A stretch of 64,000 bases of DNA from Planctomycetaceae bacterium (GTDB lineage: Bacteria; Planctomycetota; Planctomycetia; Planctomycetales; Planctomycetaceae): assembly GCA_028284145.1 (NCBI GenBank), contig JANQSH010000198.1:92292-156291 (forward strand), given 5' to 3'. Made by a program: the position numbers and the translations under genes. The notes beneath the pieces are model-generated. The model did no database searches and was not told where the DNA came from. It worked only from the letters and a program-made list of their open reading frames with translations. This document shows positions 38,918-48,183 of the stretch, piece by piece; position 1 is the stretch's first letter; the number at the start of each line of letters is the position of its first letter.

Positions 38918-40138
38918 ATGCAATTTCGACCAATAACCCTCTCAAAGCACCTCTTCTGCATTGCAATTGCGTGCATCGTCTTGCTCGGTTGTGCGAATGA
39001 AGCACCCCAAGATAACGCGAGTGGTCCGTCAACCGTCAATGCCCTCAATGAGAACCAGGAGAATAGACAGGCGGGTCAAACGATGGGTTCAACTCCGAAA
39101 TCGGGCGAAAATTCGCCCGATGAAACCCCACTGGAAGATCCCCCGGACGAACAACCAATCGACAACGAAAACGCACTCAAAGCGCTCACCAAAGCTGGTG
39201 TGGAATTCAAGGTGGATGGCGATGGCCTGATCATCGAGGCTAATCTTCGCGACATGGAAGTGGATGCGAAACTGCTGGCTCATCTGACGAAGCTGCCGCG
39301 GCTTCGATCTGTTCTTTTGAATGCTTCAAACGTTCAGGATGAGCAACTAAAAGAACTTGGAAACATCGCCACACTGCAGAATCTCGACCTGCGCAACAAC
39401 AATGTCACGACAGCGGGTGTCGCCCATCTGGTTGGACTCAAAAATCTGAAAGCGTTGCGACTTTCGGGCAATGAGGATGTTGACGACGACTCGCTCAAAA
39501 CCATGGCCCAGCTTTCCAACCTCAAGGCCCTCATGCTGGATGGGTGCTGGATCAGCGCGGATGGTCTGAAACATCTGAAGTCTCTGACAAAACTTGAAGA
39601 ACTTTATCTCGCCGGCACGCTGGCTGATGAGGAGGCGGCAGAAGTGCTGGCCGGTCTTCCTGGTTTGAAGAAACTTCGCGTGGCCCAATGCAGCATTCCC
39701 GATGCGGGAATTGAGAAGTTGGGACAGATCACCACGCTCACCGAGTTGGACCTGAGCGAAAACACATTAATGACCGATGCCGGAGTGGCGCATCTTGCAA
39801 ACCTTACAAACCTGACCAGATTGAATCTATGGCGCTGCGTGATTGGCAATGAGGGAGTGGCACACCTGGCCGGTTTGAACAGGATGCAATGGTTGAACAT
39901 CGACAACACTCACCTGTCCGATGATGGTCTGATCCACCTGAAGGACATGAAAGAGTTGTCCTTTTTGCATTTGGGGTCGACAAAAGTGACCGACAAAGGC
40001 ATGCCCGTATTGGAATCGTTGACGTCGTTGAAGAATCTGATCGTGACGCGTACCGGTGTGACGCAGGCGGGAGTCGACGCACTCAAAGCAAAATTGCCCG
40101 ACTGCAAAATTCAATTGGCTTATGTGCCGGGGGAATGA
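38918..40138 (+). CDS. Leucine-rich-repeat lipoprotein
   Basis: A 406-residue exported protein. The signal sequence ends in a lipobox (IACIVLLGC), so the cysteine should be lipidated. A 75-residue Asp/Glu/Pro-rich low-complexity region (QAGQTMGSTPKSGENSPDET) follows, then about twelve leucine-rich repeats of the GVAHLVGLKNLKALRL type through to the C-terminus. Such LRR lipoproteins are very common in Planctomycetes and are probably envelope binding proteins. The ATG at 38918 has GGGAG about 9 bases before it; the frame is open further upstream. It is convergent with the hypothetical gene that begins 95 bases downstream on the minus strand. Confidence 0.9.
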   Translation: MQFRPITLSKHLFCIAIACIVLLGCANEAPQDNASGPSTVNALNENQENRQAGQTMGSTPKSGENSPDETPLEDPPDEQPIDNENALKALTKAGVEFKVDGDGLIIEANLRDMEVDAKLLAHLTKLPRLRSVLLNASNVQDEQLKELGNIATLQNLDLRNNNVTTAGVAHLVGLKNLKALRLSGNEDVDDDSLKTMAQLSNLKALMLDGCWISADGLKHLKSLTKLEELYLAGTLADEEAAEVLAGLPGLKKLRVAQCSIPDAGIEKLGQITTLTELDLSENTLMTDAGVAHLANLTNLTRLNLWRCVIGNEGVAHLAGLNRMQWLNIDNTHLSDDGLIHLKDMKELSFLHLGSTKVTDKGMPVLESLTSLKNLIVTRTGVTQAGVDALKAKLPDCKIQLAYVPGE

Positions 40139-40232
40139 CCTGCCGGAACTTTGCATCTCCGCGCGAAACAACCTTTCAAGGAAGCGGCATGAAGTGTGCC
40201 CCCCTCCAAACACCTGGAAACGTCGTAACGAC

Positions 40233-40766
40233 TTACGGCAAAAAACCCCGTTCGCGAAGTTCCTGGATATTATCCGGGGCGCTGGTCCAGACACGTTCAG
40301 CCGTGTACCGCAACAAAGCCACTCCGCCTAAACCAAACGGTGCAGTTAGAATGGCGGTGCGGTCTTCCTCCTCATCGTCCAGTCTTCGATTCAGCCGGGC
40401 AACGACCTCCTCGACACTGTCGCTGACCATCTCGCTCTTCCGGTTTTCGTTCTTGAGCCTCAGGTTGGAAAAAGCAGCCGATCGCGATAGAAGAAAATCG
40501 ACCAATCCCGAATCCTCTTCGCTCTCAAAGAAGTTTTCGAATTCAGGGTGATCGGAACCGGGCGTGATGATTCTCGGACGGGAAATTTTGATATTCCCCT
40601 GCGTCACGCTGGCCGTCTTGCCGTCTTCTTCCTCACTGGTAATGAGGAAATAAGGCAAGTCCGAATCACCAAACGTAAACAGCGAATACTCGACCTCTCG
40701 CTCAATCGACACGGCATTCCACGCATTGTGAAAGTCCTGTTCGGCATGGAAATCGTCGTACGACAT
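40233..40766 (-). CDS. Hypothetical protein, acidic, no recognised family
   Basis: The 177-residue product has no signal peptide, no membrane segment and a net negative charge; it contains FHNAWNAVSIEREVEYSLFT, a serine/glutamate-rich middle and RRLDDEEEDRTAIL. I do not recognise it. The codon pattern is that of a real gene rather than a shadow, and no gene overlaps it on the other strand. The ATG at 40764-40766 is chosen over the upstream in-frame codon because GGAAAC lies nearby at reasonable spacing. The 289-base gap from it to the divergent basic protein gene is otherwise featureless. Confidence 0.6.
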   Translation of the reverse strand: MSYDDFHAEQDFHNAWNAVSIEREVEYSLFTFGDSDLPYFLITSEEEDGKTASVTQGNIKISRPRIITPGSDHPEFENFFESEEDSGLVDFLLSRSAAFSNLRLKNENRKSEMVSDSVEEVVARLNRRLDDEEEDRTAILTAPFGLGGVALLRYTAERVWTSAPDNIQELRERGFLP

Positions 40767-41055
40767 CGGGATGAAGTTTCCGGCAAAAAAATACAAGCGA
40801 CATCAGATCAGAACCTGTCACTTGTAGTTGACACCTTGCCGATGGTCAACAGTGTCAGAATCGAACACAAATCGGAATTGCAATGTGATACAGAATTGGA
40901 GTTCACGCTTTGTATTGGTCGCTTGACTTCTCCTGAAACGTTGAAAACAATTTGAGCCGATTTGTCTCGGCTATCGTGTGATCGAGAAGGTATGACGTTG
41001 CCGGGATTTCGACCATTTTCTCCCACTGCATGACGATCAACAAGGAGCGATACGG

Positions 41056-41583
41056 ATGAGCGGACCAATTGTTCGCACCGGTGCCACGCCAGAATTCTGG
41101 AATAACTGGGATAACGTCTTTGGCGATGGCAAATCGTCTGGAGCACGAAAGAAGGCGACCGGAAAAAAGAAAAGGCCGAAGAAGTCCGCCAGAAAGACGT
41201 CAAAAGCCAAGACTTCCGGTTCGTCGAAAGGTGCTGCGACGAAGTTGTCCAGGAAAAAGAAACCGATCAGGAAGACATCAGCATCCAGGAAACCAGCGGC
41301 AAAGAAACAAACGGCGACGAAAAAGTCCGCAAGTCGCAAATCGGCGAAATCGAGCACTCTCAAAAAGTCGGCCCGAAAAAAAACTGCGGCGAAAAAAACG
41401 ACCTCCAAAAGCTCGCCTCCGAAGAAATCTGCGACCAGAGCGAAAACGAAGCGGGTTTCCAAATCGCCCCAATCCAAAAAGTCACGTGGCGTCGGGGCGA
41501 AGAAAAAATCGGCAGGAAAGAAATCCAGGACTCGCAAAACCAAAGACAACAGTGGAAGTCAGCAGATGACGCTGTTTTCCTGA
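41056..41583 (+). CDS. Lysine/alanine/serine-rich basic protein, histone H1-like
   Basis: A 175-residue protein. The first 25 residues (SGPIVRTGATPEFWNNWDNV) are distinct and not basic; the rest is low-complexity, composed largely of lysine, serine, alanine, threonine and arginine, for example KKSARKKTAAKKTTSKS, ending QQMTLFS. Such tails condense DNA or bind RNA in bacterial histone-H1-like proteins. The head with its FWNNW motif might be a folded or binding segment shared by Planctomycete homologues (I recall similar heads, not verified). GGAG is found 10 bases before the ATG. No partner genes nearby. Confidence 0.8.
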   Translation: MSGPIVRTGATPEFWNNWDNVFGDGKSSGARKKATGKKKRPKKSARKTSKAKTSGSSKGAATKLSRKKKPIRKTSASRKPAAKKQTATKKSASRKSAKSSTLKKSARKKTAAKKTTSKSSPPKKSATRAKTKRVSKSPQSKKSRGVGAKKKSAGKKSRTRKTKDNSGSQQMTLFS

Positions 41584-41736
41584 CTCCTGTATCTGAAAAC
41601 GGGTTATGAGCGAAAGAAGACTTTTTTGCCGGGTGCTTTCGGCTTGAATCTGGCACCTGCAACATGCAAAAATATCGGCATGTGTTGAGCGTAATGTGTA
41701 TGCTCAGCATTTGATTCTACGGTTTCCCTCCGGCTG

Positions 41737-41941
41737 GAGTGGTTCCCCTTCTGGTGTGACGTCTCTGGCTTGTGGGGAACGATGGGACCGTCAAGACGAA
41801 AAGTTGGTTTTGATGAAGTTGCAAGGAGCAACAACGGAGCGGGTTATGTTAATCCGCACCCCAAAACAAAGCCTTGGCAAGGCACTATGTTTGCAGGTCT
41901 GACGACGCCCATCGCGACACAGAAGAGCGTAATACGCTCTA
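41737..41941 (-). repeat. Long variant of repeat family A, copy A7
   Basis: Read on the minus strand it starts TAGAGCGTATTACGCTC and shares the flanks of family A (GACGTCTCTGGCT on the + strand), but carries an extra internal segment of about 110 bases (roughly 41770-41895) that includes GTTGCAAGGAGCAACAACGG and CAAAGCCTTGGCAAGGCAC on the + strand. The same insert occurs in copy A8. The outer end near 41737 is degenerate. The rest of the 41584-42074 gap holds nothing else. Confidence 0.8.
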
Positions 41942-42074
41942 ATTTGTCAGTGAGACCTGCCCTTTTTCCCTGGGGTGAATTGGACTCTTCCACATCAACT
42001 CATTTGCGTGTGAACTCCATAACTCAACTCGGTTTGCGACAACTGAACTGTTTCGTTATGAGGAACCGACCAGT

Positions 42075-43646
42075 ATGACCGTCGGTGAATTCACCCCCTT
42101 CCTTCGTCTTCACCCGCGCGACAACGTTGCCATCGCACGGCGTGGGGTCGACGCTGGAACGGTTTGCGATGTCTGCACGAACAGCGGCGATGTGATTGCC
42201 CGCGAATCCATCGGAATGGGGCATAAACTCGCGATCTCCCAAATCAAAAAGGGTGAGCCGATCGTCAAGTTCGGTCAGATTGTGGGATTTGCATCCCGCT
42301 CTATTCGACCGGGCGATGCGGTCCATGAACATAACGTAACGATGGGTGATCTCGATTTGGATTATGCTTATGCGACGGAAGTTCCGGAAACTCCGAAAGG
42401 AAATCCTGAACGGACCTTTCAGGGGTATCGCCGAGCCAATGGAAAGGCAGGTACACGAAATTACATCGGCATCATCAGCACGGTGAACTGCTCTGCGACT
42501 GCTTCCAAAGCGGTTGCCCGGCGATTGCGGGAGTTCGACCTGTCTGATTACCCCAACATCGATGGTGTGGTGGCGCTGGTGCATGAGCGCGGATGTGCAA
42601 TGGAATTCAATGGTGTCGACCATCGGCAACTAAATCGTACGCTGGCTGGTTTTGCAAATCATCCGAACATCGCCGCCTGCATTGTTCTCGGTCTTGGTTG
42701 CGAGACGGCTCAGCCTTCGTCGCTGGTGGAATCACATCAGTTGACGCAACTCAATGTTCCCGGTCAACCAGATCAGCCGAACAATTCGCCTATCATGATG
42801 ACGATTCAGGAAACTGGCGGAACGCAGAAGGCCATCGATCGGGCGACTGGTGTTTTGCGCGAGTTACTGACGGTGGTCAACAATGTCAAACGGGAACCGA
42901 TTCCGGTTGGTGAATTGATTATGGCAACCGAATGTGGTGGCAGCGACGGAAGCAGTGGTGTAACGTCCAATCCCGCAGTGGGAATGACCAGCGACTTGCT
43001 GGTCGCACATGGCGGTACCGCCATTCTGTCAGAGACCCCCGAAATCTGTGGAGCAGAGCACCTGCTCACCCGCCGTGCCCGGACAGCCGAGATCGGCCAG
43101 AAACTGATTGAACGGGTGAAATGGTGGTACGACTATGCTTCGAAGTTTGGCGTCGTTATCAACAACAATCCGTCGGTTGGCAATAAACTTGGTGGGTTGA
43201 CGACAATTTACGAAAAAAGCCTGGGGGCGGTTGCCAAGGGAGGGAGCACTTCTCTCAATGCCGTCTACGAATATGCCGAGGAAGTGACCGAAAAAGGCCT
43301 GGTTTTTATGGACACGCCCGGTTTCGATCCGCCCTCGGTAACGGGGATGGTCGCCGGCGGTGCCAATGTGGTTGTCTTTACGACCGGACGCGGAAGTTGT
43401 TTCGGCTGCAAGCCAGTTCCGTCGATCAAAGTGGCATCCAATACACCCATGTACCGCCGGATGATCGACGATATGGACATCAATGCCGGGACAATCGCCG
43501 ATGAAACCGGTGCGAGTGTCGAAGAGGTCGGGCGGGAAATTTTTGAAAAAGTGATCGCCGTTGCCAGTGGCAAAAAGACCAAAAGCGAACTGCAGGAGAT
43601 CGGTGACGAGGAATTTTCTCCCTGGACACCCGGTCCGATCCTGTAA
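42075..43646 (+). CDS. UxaA-family sugar acid dehydratase (altronate/galactarate type)
   Basis: A 523-residue full-length UxaA/GarD-like protein. The N-terminal SAF domain (residues 10-90, LRLHPRDNVAIARRGVDAG) is joined to the large GD_AH domain with FQGYRRANGKAGTRNYIGI, STVNCSATASKAVARR and a C-terminal metal/substrate region containing MDTPGFDPPSVTGMVAGGAN. Such enzymes dehydrate altronate or galactarate; which substrate is used is uncertain. The ATG at 42075 follows the repeat-containing gap. The nitroreductase gene follows 53 bases downstream on the same strand. Confidence 0.9.
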   Translation: MTVGEFTPFLRLHPRDNVAIARRGVDAGTVCDVCTNSGDVIARESIGMGHKLAISQIKKGEPIVKFGQIVGFASRSIRPGDAVHEHNVTMGDLDLDYAYATEVPETPKGNPERTFQGYRRANGKAGTRNYIGIISTVNCSATASKAVARRLREFDLSDYPNIDGVVALVHERGCAMEFNGVDHRQLNRTLAGFANHPNIAACIVLGLGCETAQPSSLVESHQLTQLNVPGQPDQPNNSPIMMTIQETGGTQKAIDRATGVLRELLTVVNNVKREPIPVGELIMATECGGSDGSSGVTSNPAVGMTSDLLVAHGGTAILSETPEICGAEHLLTRRARTAEIGQKLIERVKWWYDYASKFGVVINNNPSVGNKLGGLTTIYEKSLGAVAKGGSTSLNAVYEYAEEVTEKGLVFMDTPGFDPPSVTGMVAGGANVVVFTTGRGSCFGCKPVPSIKVASNTPMYRRMIDDMDINAGTIADETGASVEEVGREIFEKVIAVASGKKTKSELQEIGDEEFSPWTPGPIL

Positions 43647-43699
43647 TGGCACATTCGGTCGGGCCAGGATGAACGTCACATGCAAGAAAGACATGCAGC

Positions 43700-44395
43700 A
43701 TGAATAAGTCCGACAACTCCACTGAAAAAACAAGACCGAACCTGATTCCGCTGCCTTCGCGCGAGGCGTGTACTGATGAGGAGATGGCCGCCAAAGCGGA
43801 ACAGTTTCATCAACTGCTCAATCTGCGAAGAACAGTACGTGATTTCTCCGACCGCCCCATCGATCGCCGGATAATTGAAGACTGCCTGCGCGCAGCCGGA
43901 ACGGCTCCAAGCGGTGCGAACCTGCAACCGTGGCAATTTGTTGTGGTAAGTGATCGGGAAACGAAGCAGCGGATTCGGGTTGCGGCTGAAGCGGAGGAAC
44001 GCGAATTCTACGCACAGCGTGCTCCGCAGGATTGGCTCGATGCGCTGGCACCAATCGGCACTGATGCCAACAAGCCATTTCTGGAGATCGCCCCCTATCT
44101 GATCGTCATCTTCCGCCGCACTCATGATCTATTGCCTGATGGTCATTCAGTGAAGCAATACTACTCGAGCGAATCGGTGGGAATCGCGACCGGAATGTTG
44201 ATCACGGCTTTGCATCAATGTGGTTTGAGTACGCTGACCCACACCCCTGCCCCGATGGAATTCCTGAACGAGATTCTCGACCGGCCATCGAACGAACGTC
44301 CGTTTTTAATTCTGGTCGTGGGCCACGCTGCCGAGAATGCGCAAGTGCCGGATATCGCGCGCAAACCGCTGGATGAAATCGCAACGTTTGTGTGA
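43700..44395 (+). CDS. Nitroreductase-family FMN protein
   Basis: A 231-residue nitroreductase-fold protein. RRTVRDFSDRPID begins the domain, and GTAPSGANLQPWQFVVVSD is the FMN-binding motif that is shared with the iodotyrosine deiodinase and BluB-like branch. A C-terminal PFLILVVGHAA segment completes the fold. It probably uses FMN and NAD(P)H to reduce a small molecule; the substrate is unknown. It is transcribed after the UxaA-type gene (53 bases) and may be in one unit with it. Confidence 0.9.
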   Translation: MNKSDNSTEKTRPNLIPLPSREACTDEEMAAKAEQFHQLLNLRRTVRDFSDRPIDRRIIEDCLRAAGTAPSGANLQPWQFVVVSDRETKQRIRVAAEAEEREFYAQRAPQDWLDALAPIGTDANKPFLEIAPYLIVIFRRTHDLLPDGHSVKQYYSSESVGIATGMLITALHQCGLSTLTHTPAPMEFLNEILDRPSNERPFLILVVGHAAENAQVPDIARKPLDEIATFV

Positions 44396-44525
44396 TGGTG
44401 CAAGATGATCACCAAAGAATCGAAATACAAAGAAAAGAAGTGAAGGATATCCTCGACAGGATTACAGGAGTCTCTTTTCCATCCTGTTGATCCCGTCATC
44501 CTGTCCAAATTCTTTCGACTCAGTT

Positions 44526-44623
44526 CTATAGCGGCAAACGGATAAGTGTGGCGTCTTTCGATCGGCTATTATAGTTATAGTTTCAAATGGGGCGTAAGCC
44601 GCCACAGATAAAAGTCGGTTGAC
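44526..44623 (+). repeat. Dispersed repeat family B, copy B1
   Basis: Begins CTATAGCGGCAAACGGATAA, contains GTGTGGCGTCTTTCGATCGG and GCCGCCACAGATAAAAG, and ends at GACTAG, where it runs directly into repeat A9. Copy B2 matches it closely over about 95 bases. Confidence 0.8.
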
Positions 44624-44725
44624 TAGAGCAGTTTACCTTTTGGTGTGACGGATTTCGCTCGTGGGAGCCTATATAGATAGGCTAAACAGCGTCCATCGCG
44701 CCACAAGAGAGCGTAACACGCTCTA
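44624..44725 (-). repeat. Dispersed repeat family A, copy A9, overlapping the deacetylase stop codon
   Basis: Reverse orientation: TAGAGCAGTTTACCTTTTGG at one end, GCGTAACACGCTCTA at the other. Bases 44723-44725 serve as the TAG stop codon of the deacetylase-like gene. It directly abuts family B copy B1. Confidence 0.85.
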
Positions 44726-45691
44726 TTCCACCCGTTCCACCAATCGCCCGCAATGCGCAGCGGCAGCTTTCGCCAAACCATCAAGGTGGTACCCCCCTTC
44801 GAGCATCGAAACCAGTCTGCCTTTGCAGTGGTCCTTCGCCACATCGAGCATGACGTCGGTCAGATCAGCAAAGTCGGCATCCGAAAGACGGAACTGACCC
44901 AGCGGATCCCCCAGACGTGAATCGAACCCCGCCGAGATAAGGACCAGTTCCGGCTTGAGCCTGGACGCTGCGTCTTGCAGGTCCTGTTTGAAGGCGGTGA
45001 CGATTTTGTCACGATCGGAATGGGCGGGGAAAGGCCGATTCATCACGCTGCCCAACCCTGCACCGGTGCCGGTTTCGGATTTGTCCCCCGTGCCGGGATA
45101 CCAGGGGGACTGATGTGTGCTGAAGAAAAAGACTGTCTCATCGGCATAAAAAATGTCCTGCGTACCGTTGCCATGATGCACGTCCCAATCGACGATCAGC
45201 ACTTTCTTCAAATCATACTTCGCCTGGGCATAGCGGGCCGCCACGGCAATGTTGTTGTAAACGCAGAAGCCCATCCCCTTGTCGGGCGTCGCATGATGGC
45301 CGGGCGGTCGCATGACGCAAAAAGCGTTCTTGGCGTCACCTTTCATAACGGCATCAATGGCGGTCAACCCGGAACCGGCAGCATGTAATGTGGGAGAAAG
45401 CGAATCCTTGCAGATGCTGGTATCGCCAGTGGAAAGCATTGCCCGACCGCTGGAAATTTCGCGTTGAGCAGCGAGGACATAGTCTTTGTCGTGCGCACGA
45501 ACAAGATCATCATTCTCAGCCTTGCGCGGTAATGTCCAGCGAAGCGAATCGTTGAATTCCGCTTCTTTCAAAGCTTTGGTGACCGCGTCAAACCGCTCGG
45601 GACACTCCGGGTGCCTGTCGCCGGTATCGTGTTGTTTGTACAGCTCGTCAGCGATGATCCAGGTTTGTTGGTGTTTTTCATCGGCAGACAT
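44723..45691 (-). CDS. Histone-deacetylase-family amidohydrolase
   Basis: A 322-residue member of the zinc-dependent HDAC/acetoin utilisation/acetylpolyamine amidohydrolase superfamily. RPPGHHAT holds H132-H133, VLIVDWDVHHGNGTQ supplies D170 and H172, and LISAGFDSRLGDPLG supplies D257, so the zinc site is complete. STHQSPWYPGTGDKSETG is also typical. Bacterial homologues hydrolyse acetylated polyamines, acetyl-lysine or related amides; the substrate is not known. Its TAG stop codon lies in the terminus of repeat A9. The 413-base gap upstream (45692-46105) holds hairpins only. Confidence 0.92.
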   Translation of the reverse strand: MSADEKHQQTWIIADELYKQHDTGDRHPECPERFDAVTKALKEAEFNDSLRWTLPRKAENDDLVRAHDKDYVLAAQREISSGRAMLSTGDTSICKDSLSPTLHAAGSGLTAIDAVMKGDAKNAFCVMRPPGHHATPDKGMGFCVYNNIAVAARYAQAKYDLKKVLIVDWDVHHGNGTQDIFYADETVFFFSTHQSPWYPGTGDKSETGTGAGLGSVMNRPFPAHSDRDKIVTAFKQDLQDAASRLKPELVLISAGFDSRLGDPLGQFRLSDADFADLTDVMLDVAKDHCKGRLVSMLEGGYHLDGLAKAAAAHCGRLVERVE

Positions 45692-45937
45692 GCGAATTCC
45701 CCGGTGGTCTCGAATCAGTTCGGTCGTTTGTCTGTGCGGGAAAGAAATCAGACAGGATGACAGGACTCACAGGATAGTCGCATTGTGCATAAAAAAAACA
45801 GAGCAACGCGGAACAGAAAGATGAGGCACTGCGTTGCGTGGCAACACAGCTATGAACCGTGGCCTCTTGTGACCTCATTCCGTGATGTGTAACGTCGCGG
45901 CTGGTCGTGTTGCTCTTGAGTACTTCCCGAACTCTGA

Positions 45938-45957
45938 ATCCCCGCTTGCGCGGGGAT
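45938..45957. repeat. GC-rich REP-like hairpin
   Basis: ATCCCCGCTTGCGCGGGGAT folds on itself with a 6-7 bp stem. It is of the widely found TCATCCCCGC...GCGGGGAT repeat type. A weaker CCACGCTGCCAAAGCGTGG hairpin follows at about 46037-46055, also in the gap between the deacetylase and permease genes. Confidence 0.65.
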
Positions 45958-46105
45958 GACGTCCTTCCTGGTGTGACTTGTCCTTCCGAGGATAACGTGC
46001 CTTTTCTGGCGCGACGTGCTTCGTTTCTGTAACCACGCTGCCAAAGCGTGGTGTGATCAGCAGCCCAGGTTGTTCGTCATCCTGAGGCCTGCCCTGCAAA
46101 AAACG

Positions 46106-47449
46106 CTACAGATTCTTCGCCACGTCTGTGCGGTAAGCCGTCAGGCCCGGGATAATTCCCACGATTGAGGCCAGCACGATCAACGCGGGCAAAAGCACCA
46201 GTTCAATCGGTTCAAATGAAAAAGGATCGACCAGCAGGCCACTCTTCGCTTCAACAATCGGTGCGACGAAAAACAGCAGTCCATGTCCGAGCAGAATTCC
46301 TGCGACACCTCCGGCGAAACAGAGCAGTATCGATTCCGCCAGAATGATGGCGAACACCGTCGTCCGTTGCGCACCGAGCGCACGCATGATCGAAATCTCG
46401 CGTCGACGGTCGGCCATCGAATTGTAGATGCTCACGAAAATCCCAATTCCCGAAACCACGATGATCATAATAGTGAGCGCAAGTAACACCTGCCGGATGT
46501 TCCCGACGAATTGTGTCATCAGCCTCTGCATCGGAAAAATCGGATTGACCGCCTGCGCCTGGAATCCTTTTTTGACCTGGGCGGCAAAAAGTATCGAAGT
46601 GGTCGCGGCTGATTCACCCGGCGGGGCTTTCATGATCAGGAATATCGCAGAGACATCCTTCATCACGGTCGAATCGGGACCATGATAATGACCATGTGAT
46701 TTCGCTTCCTCCTCCTTGGCCTGTTTGATGAGATCTTTGAGTTCCTGATCCTTTTCACCACCTGGTATGACGCGGAAAAATTCGCGGTAACGTTTTACCA
46801 TTTGTTCAACGGGCGTTTCATGCCCGGCAATGGCGTAAAACCCGTTGAGGTGCGTGAAGACAGTGCGATCATTCGGTGTGCCGGTTCTCTTCAGAACTCC
46901 GGTCACTGTGAACTTCTCATCGTGATGACAGTCCGATTCGGCTCCGCCATGGACAAGTGTGAATTGCGAACCGATGTCCCAGCCGTTCTGACGGGCGACC
47001 TCCGCTCCGATGATGGCGTCGAACGCTTCCCGAAATCCATCGCCACGAATAAGCAGCTTTTTTCCTGGGGCATATTCGCGCAGGAAGTAAGTCGTTTCGG
47101 TCCCGACGACGGGAAATCCCCCCTGCTGCGTGACATCCCCCATCGTAATCGGGATTGCCTCTTCCACGCGCGGATCATTTTTCAATTGCTGGTAGTAGTC
47201 GTAAGGCAGAGTCTCAATCGCAGGGGCAATGCGATAGACCGAACTGAGGACCAGTTGCAGATCGCTCCCTTTCGGTCCGACAATCAGGTCGTAGCCAATC
47301 GCCTGTTGATTGAATGTGCGATCGACGATGCCAAAGATCACCAGCACTGCGATCATCATCATCACACCCAAAGCCACACTGAGTGACGTCAAAGTCGAGG
47401 TGAGCAAGCGTTGCTTGATGCTCTTGAAGGCAATCGAGAAGAGATTCAT
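46106..47449 (-). CDS. MacB/FtsX-type ABC transporter permease with a His-rich stretch
   Basis: A 447-residue permease with one N-terminal transmembrane helix, a long periplasmic domain and three C-terminal helices, the MacB/LolE-type topology. RREISIMRALGAQRTTVFAI is the coupling helix region. The periplasmic domain contains DCHHDE and later SHGHYHG, unusual His-rich sequences that may bind metal. The ATG at 47447-47449 has GGGAGG before it and overlaps the ATPase stop by 4 bases, so translation is probably coupled. It recalls the permease of the Vibrio zinc-uptake Zrg system, but the resemblance is my recollection and should be treated as a hypothesis. Confidence 0.87.
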   Translation of the reverse strand: MNLFSIAFKSIKQRLLTSTLTSLSVALGVMMMIAVLVIFGIVDRTFNQQAIGYDLIVGPKGSDLQLVLSSVYRIAPAIETLPYDYYQQLKNDPRVEEAIPITMGDVTQQGGFPVVGTETTYFLREYAPGKKLLIRGDGFREAFDAIIGAEVARQNGWDIGSQFTLVHGGAESDCHHDEKFTVTGVLKRTGTPNDRTVFTHLNGFYAIAGHETPVEQMVKRYREFFRVIPGGEKDQELKDLIKQAKEEEAKSHGHYHGPDSTVMKDVSAIFLIMKAPPGESAATTSILFAAQVKKGFQAQAVNPIFPMQRLMTQFVGNIRQVLLALTIMIIVVSGIGIFVSIYNSMADRRREISIMRALGAQRTTVFAIILAESILLCFAGGVAGILLGHGLLFFVAPIVEAKSGLLVDPFSFEPIELVLLPALIVLASIVGIIPGLTAYRTDVAKNL

Positions 47450-48120
47450 GATTGACCTCCCACTTTGTTGAATTCCGCCAACTGCTCGACGCGGCCAAAT
47501 TGTTGTGCAATATCCAGGTTGTGTGTCACCAGCAGCAACGCCACCTTTTCTTCCTCGCACGATTTGCGAATGAGATTCAGGATGTTCTCCTGATTCGCCA
47601 CGTCAATCGAGGCGGTTGGTTCATCGGCCAGTAACAGCGAGGGCTTGTTCGCCAACGCGCGGGCGACGGCCACGCGTTGCTGTTCTCCGATAGAAAGTTG
47701 AGCTGGCTTATGTCCCAGTCGCCCGCCCAGCCCAACATGCTCAAGCAGTTCTTTCGCCCGGGTCCGGCTGACTTTCCTGCCGGAGAAGCTCATCCCCAGC
47801 AACACATTCTCCAGTGCGGAGAACGCCTGAAGCAGATTGAACGTCTGAAATACAAAGCCGATCCGTTCGGCCCGAAAGCGATCGCGCATTGGTTCGGGCA
47901 TCCGGGTAACGTTTGTGCCATCGAGCGTGACCGACCCACGATCGGGACTGCTGATACCGGAAATTACGTTCAGCAGCGTTGTCTTGCCACCGCCACTGGC
48001 ACCGACCAGAGCCATCTGCTCTGTATCGCCCAGCAGAAAGTGTTCGACATTGAGCACGGGCAATTCGGTGCCGTCCGGTTCACGGTACGATTTTTGGATA
48101 TCCTTTAATTCAAGCGCCAT
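47446..48120 (-). CDS. ABC transporter ATP-binding protein (LolD/MacB type)
   Basis: A 224-residue ATPase that pairs with the permease encoded downstream. The Walker A is GASGGGKTT, the signature sequence is LSIGEQQRVAVARAL (LSIGE instead of LSGGE), Walker B is SLLLADEPTASID, and the H-loop is LVTHN. The ATG at 48118-48120 is preferred to an upstream TTG because the family begins at this point with MALELKDIQKSY. It overlaps the permease start by 4 bases (ATGA). pcm lies 63 bases upstream on the same strand. Confidence 0.94.
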   Translation of the reverse strand: MALELKDIQKSYREPDGTELPVLNVEHFLLGDTEQMALVGASGGGKTTLLNVISGISSPDRGSVTLDGTNVTRMPEPMRDRFRAERIGFVFQTFNLLQAFSALENVLLGMSFSGRKVSRTRAKELLEHVGLGGRLGHKPAQLSIGEQQRVAVARALANKPSLLLADEPTASIDVANQENILNLIRKSCEEEKVALLLVTHNLDIAQQFGRVEQLAEFNKVGGQS

Positions 48121-48183
48121 GCTCTCACTTTCGTTCAATGAGTGTCAACCGGCCTTGTTGGAGGAGAAAAACACGCTGCCGAT

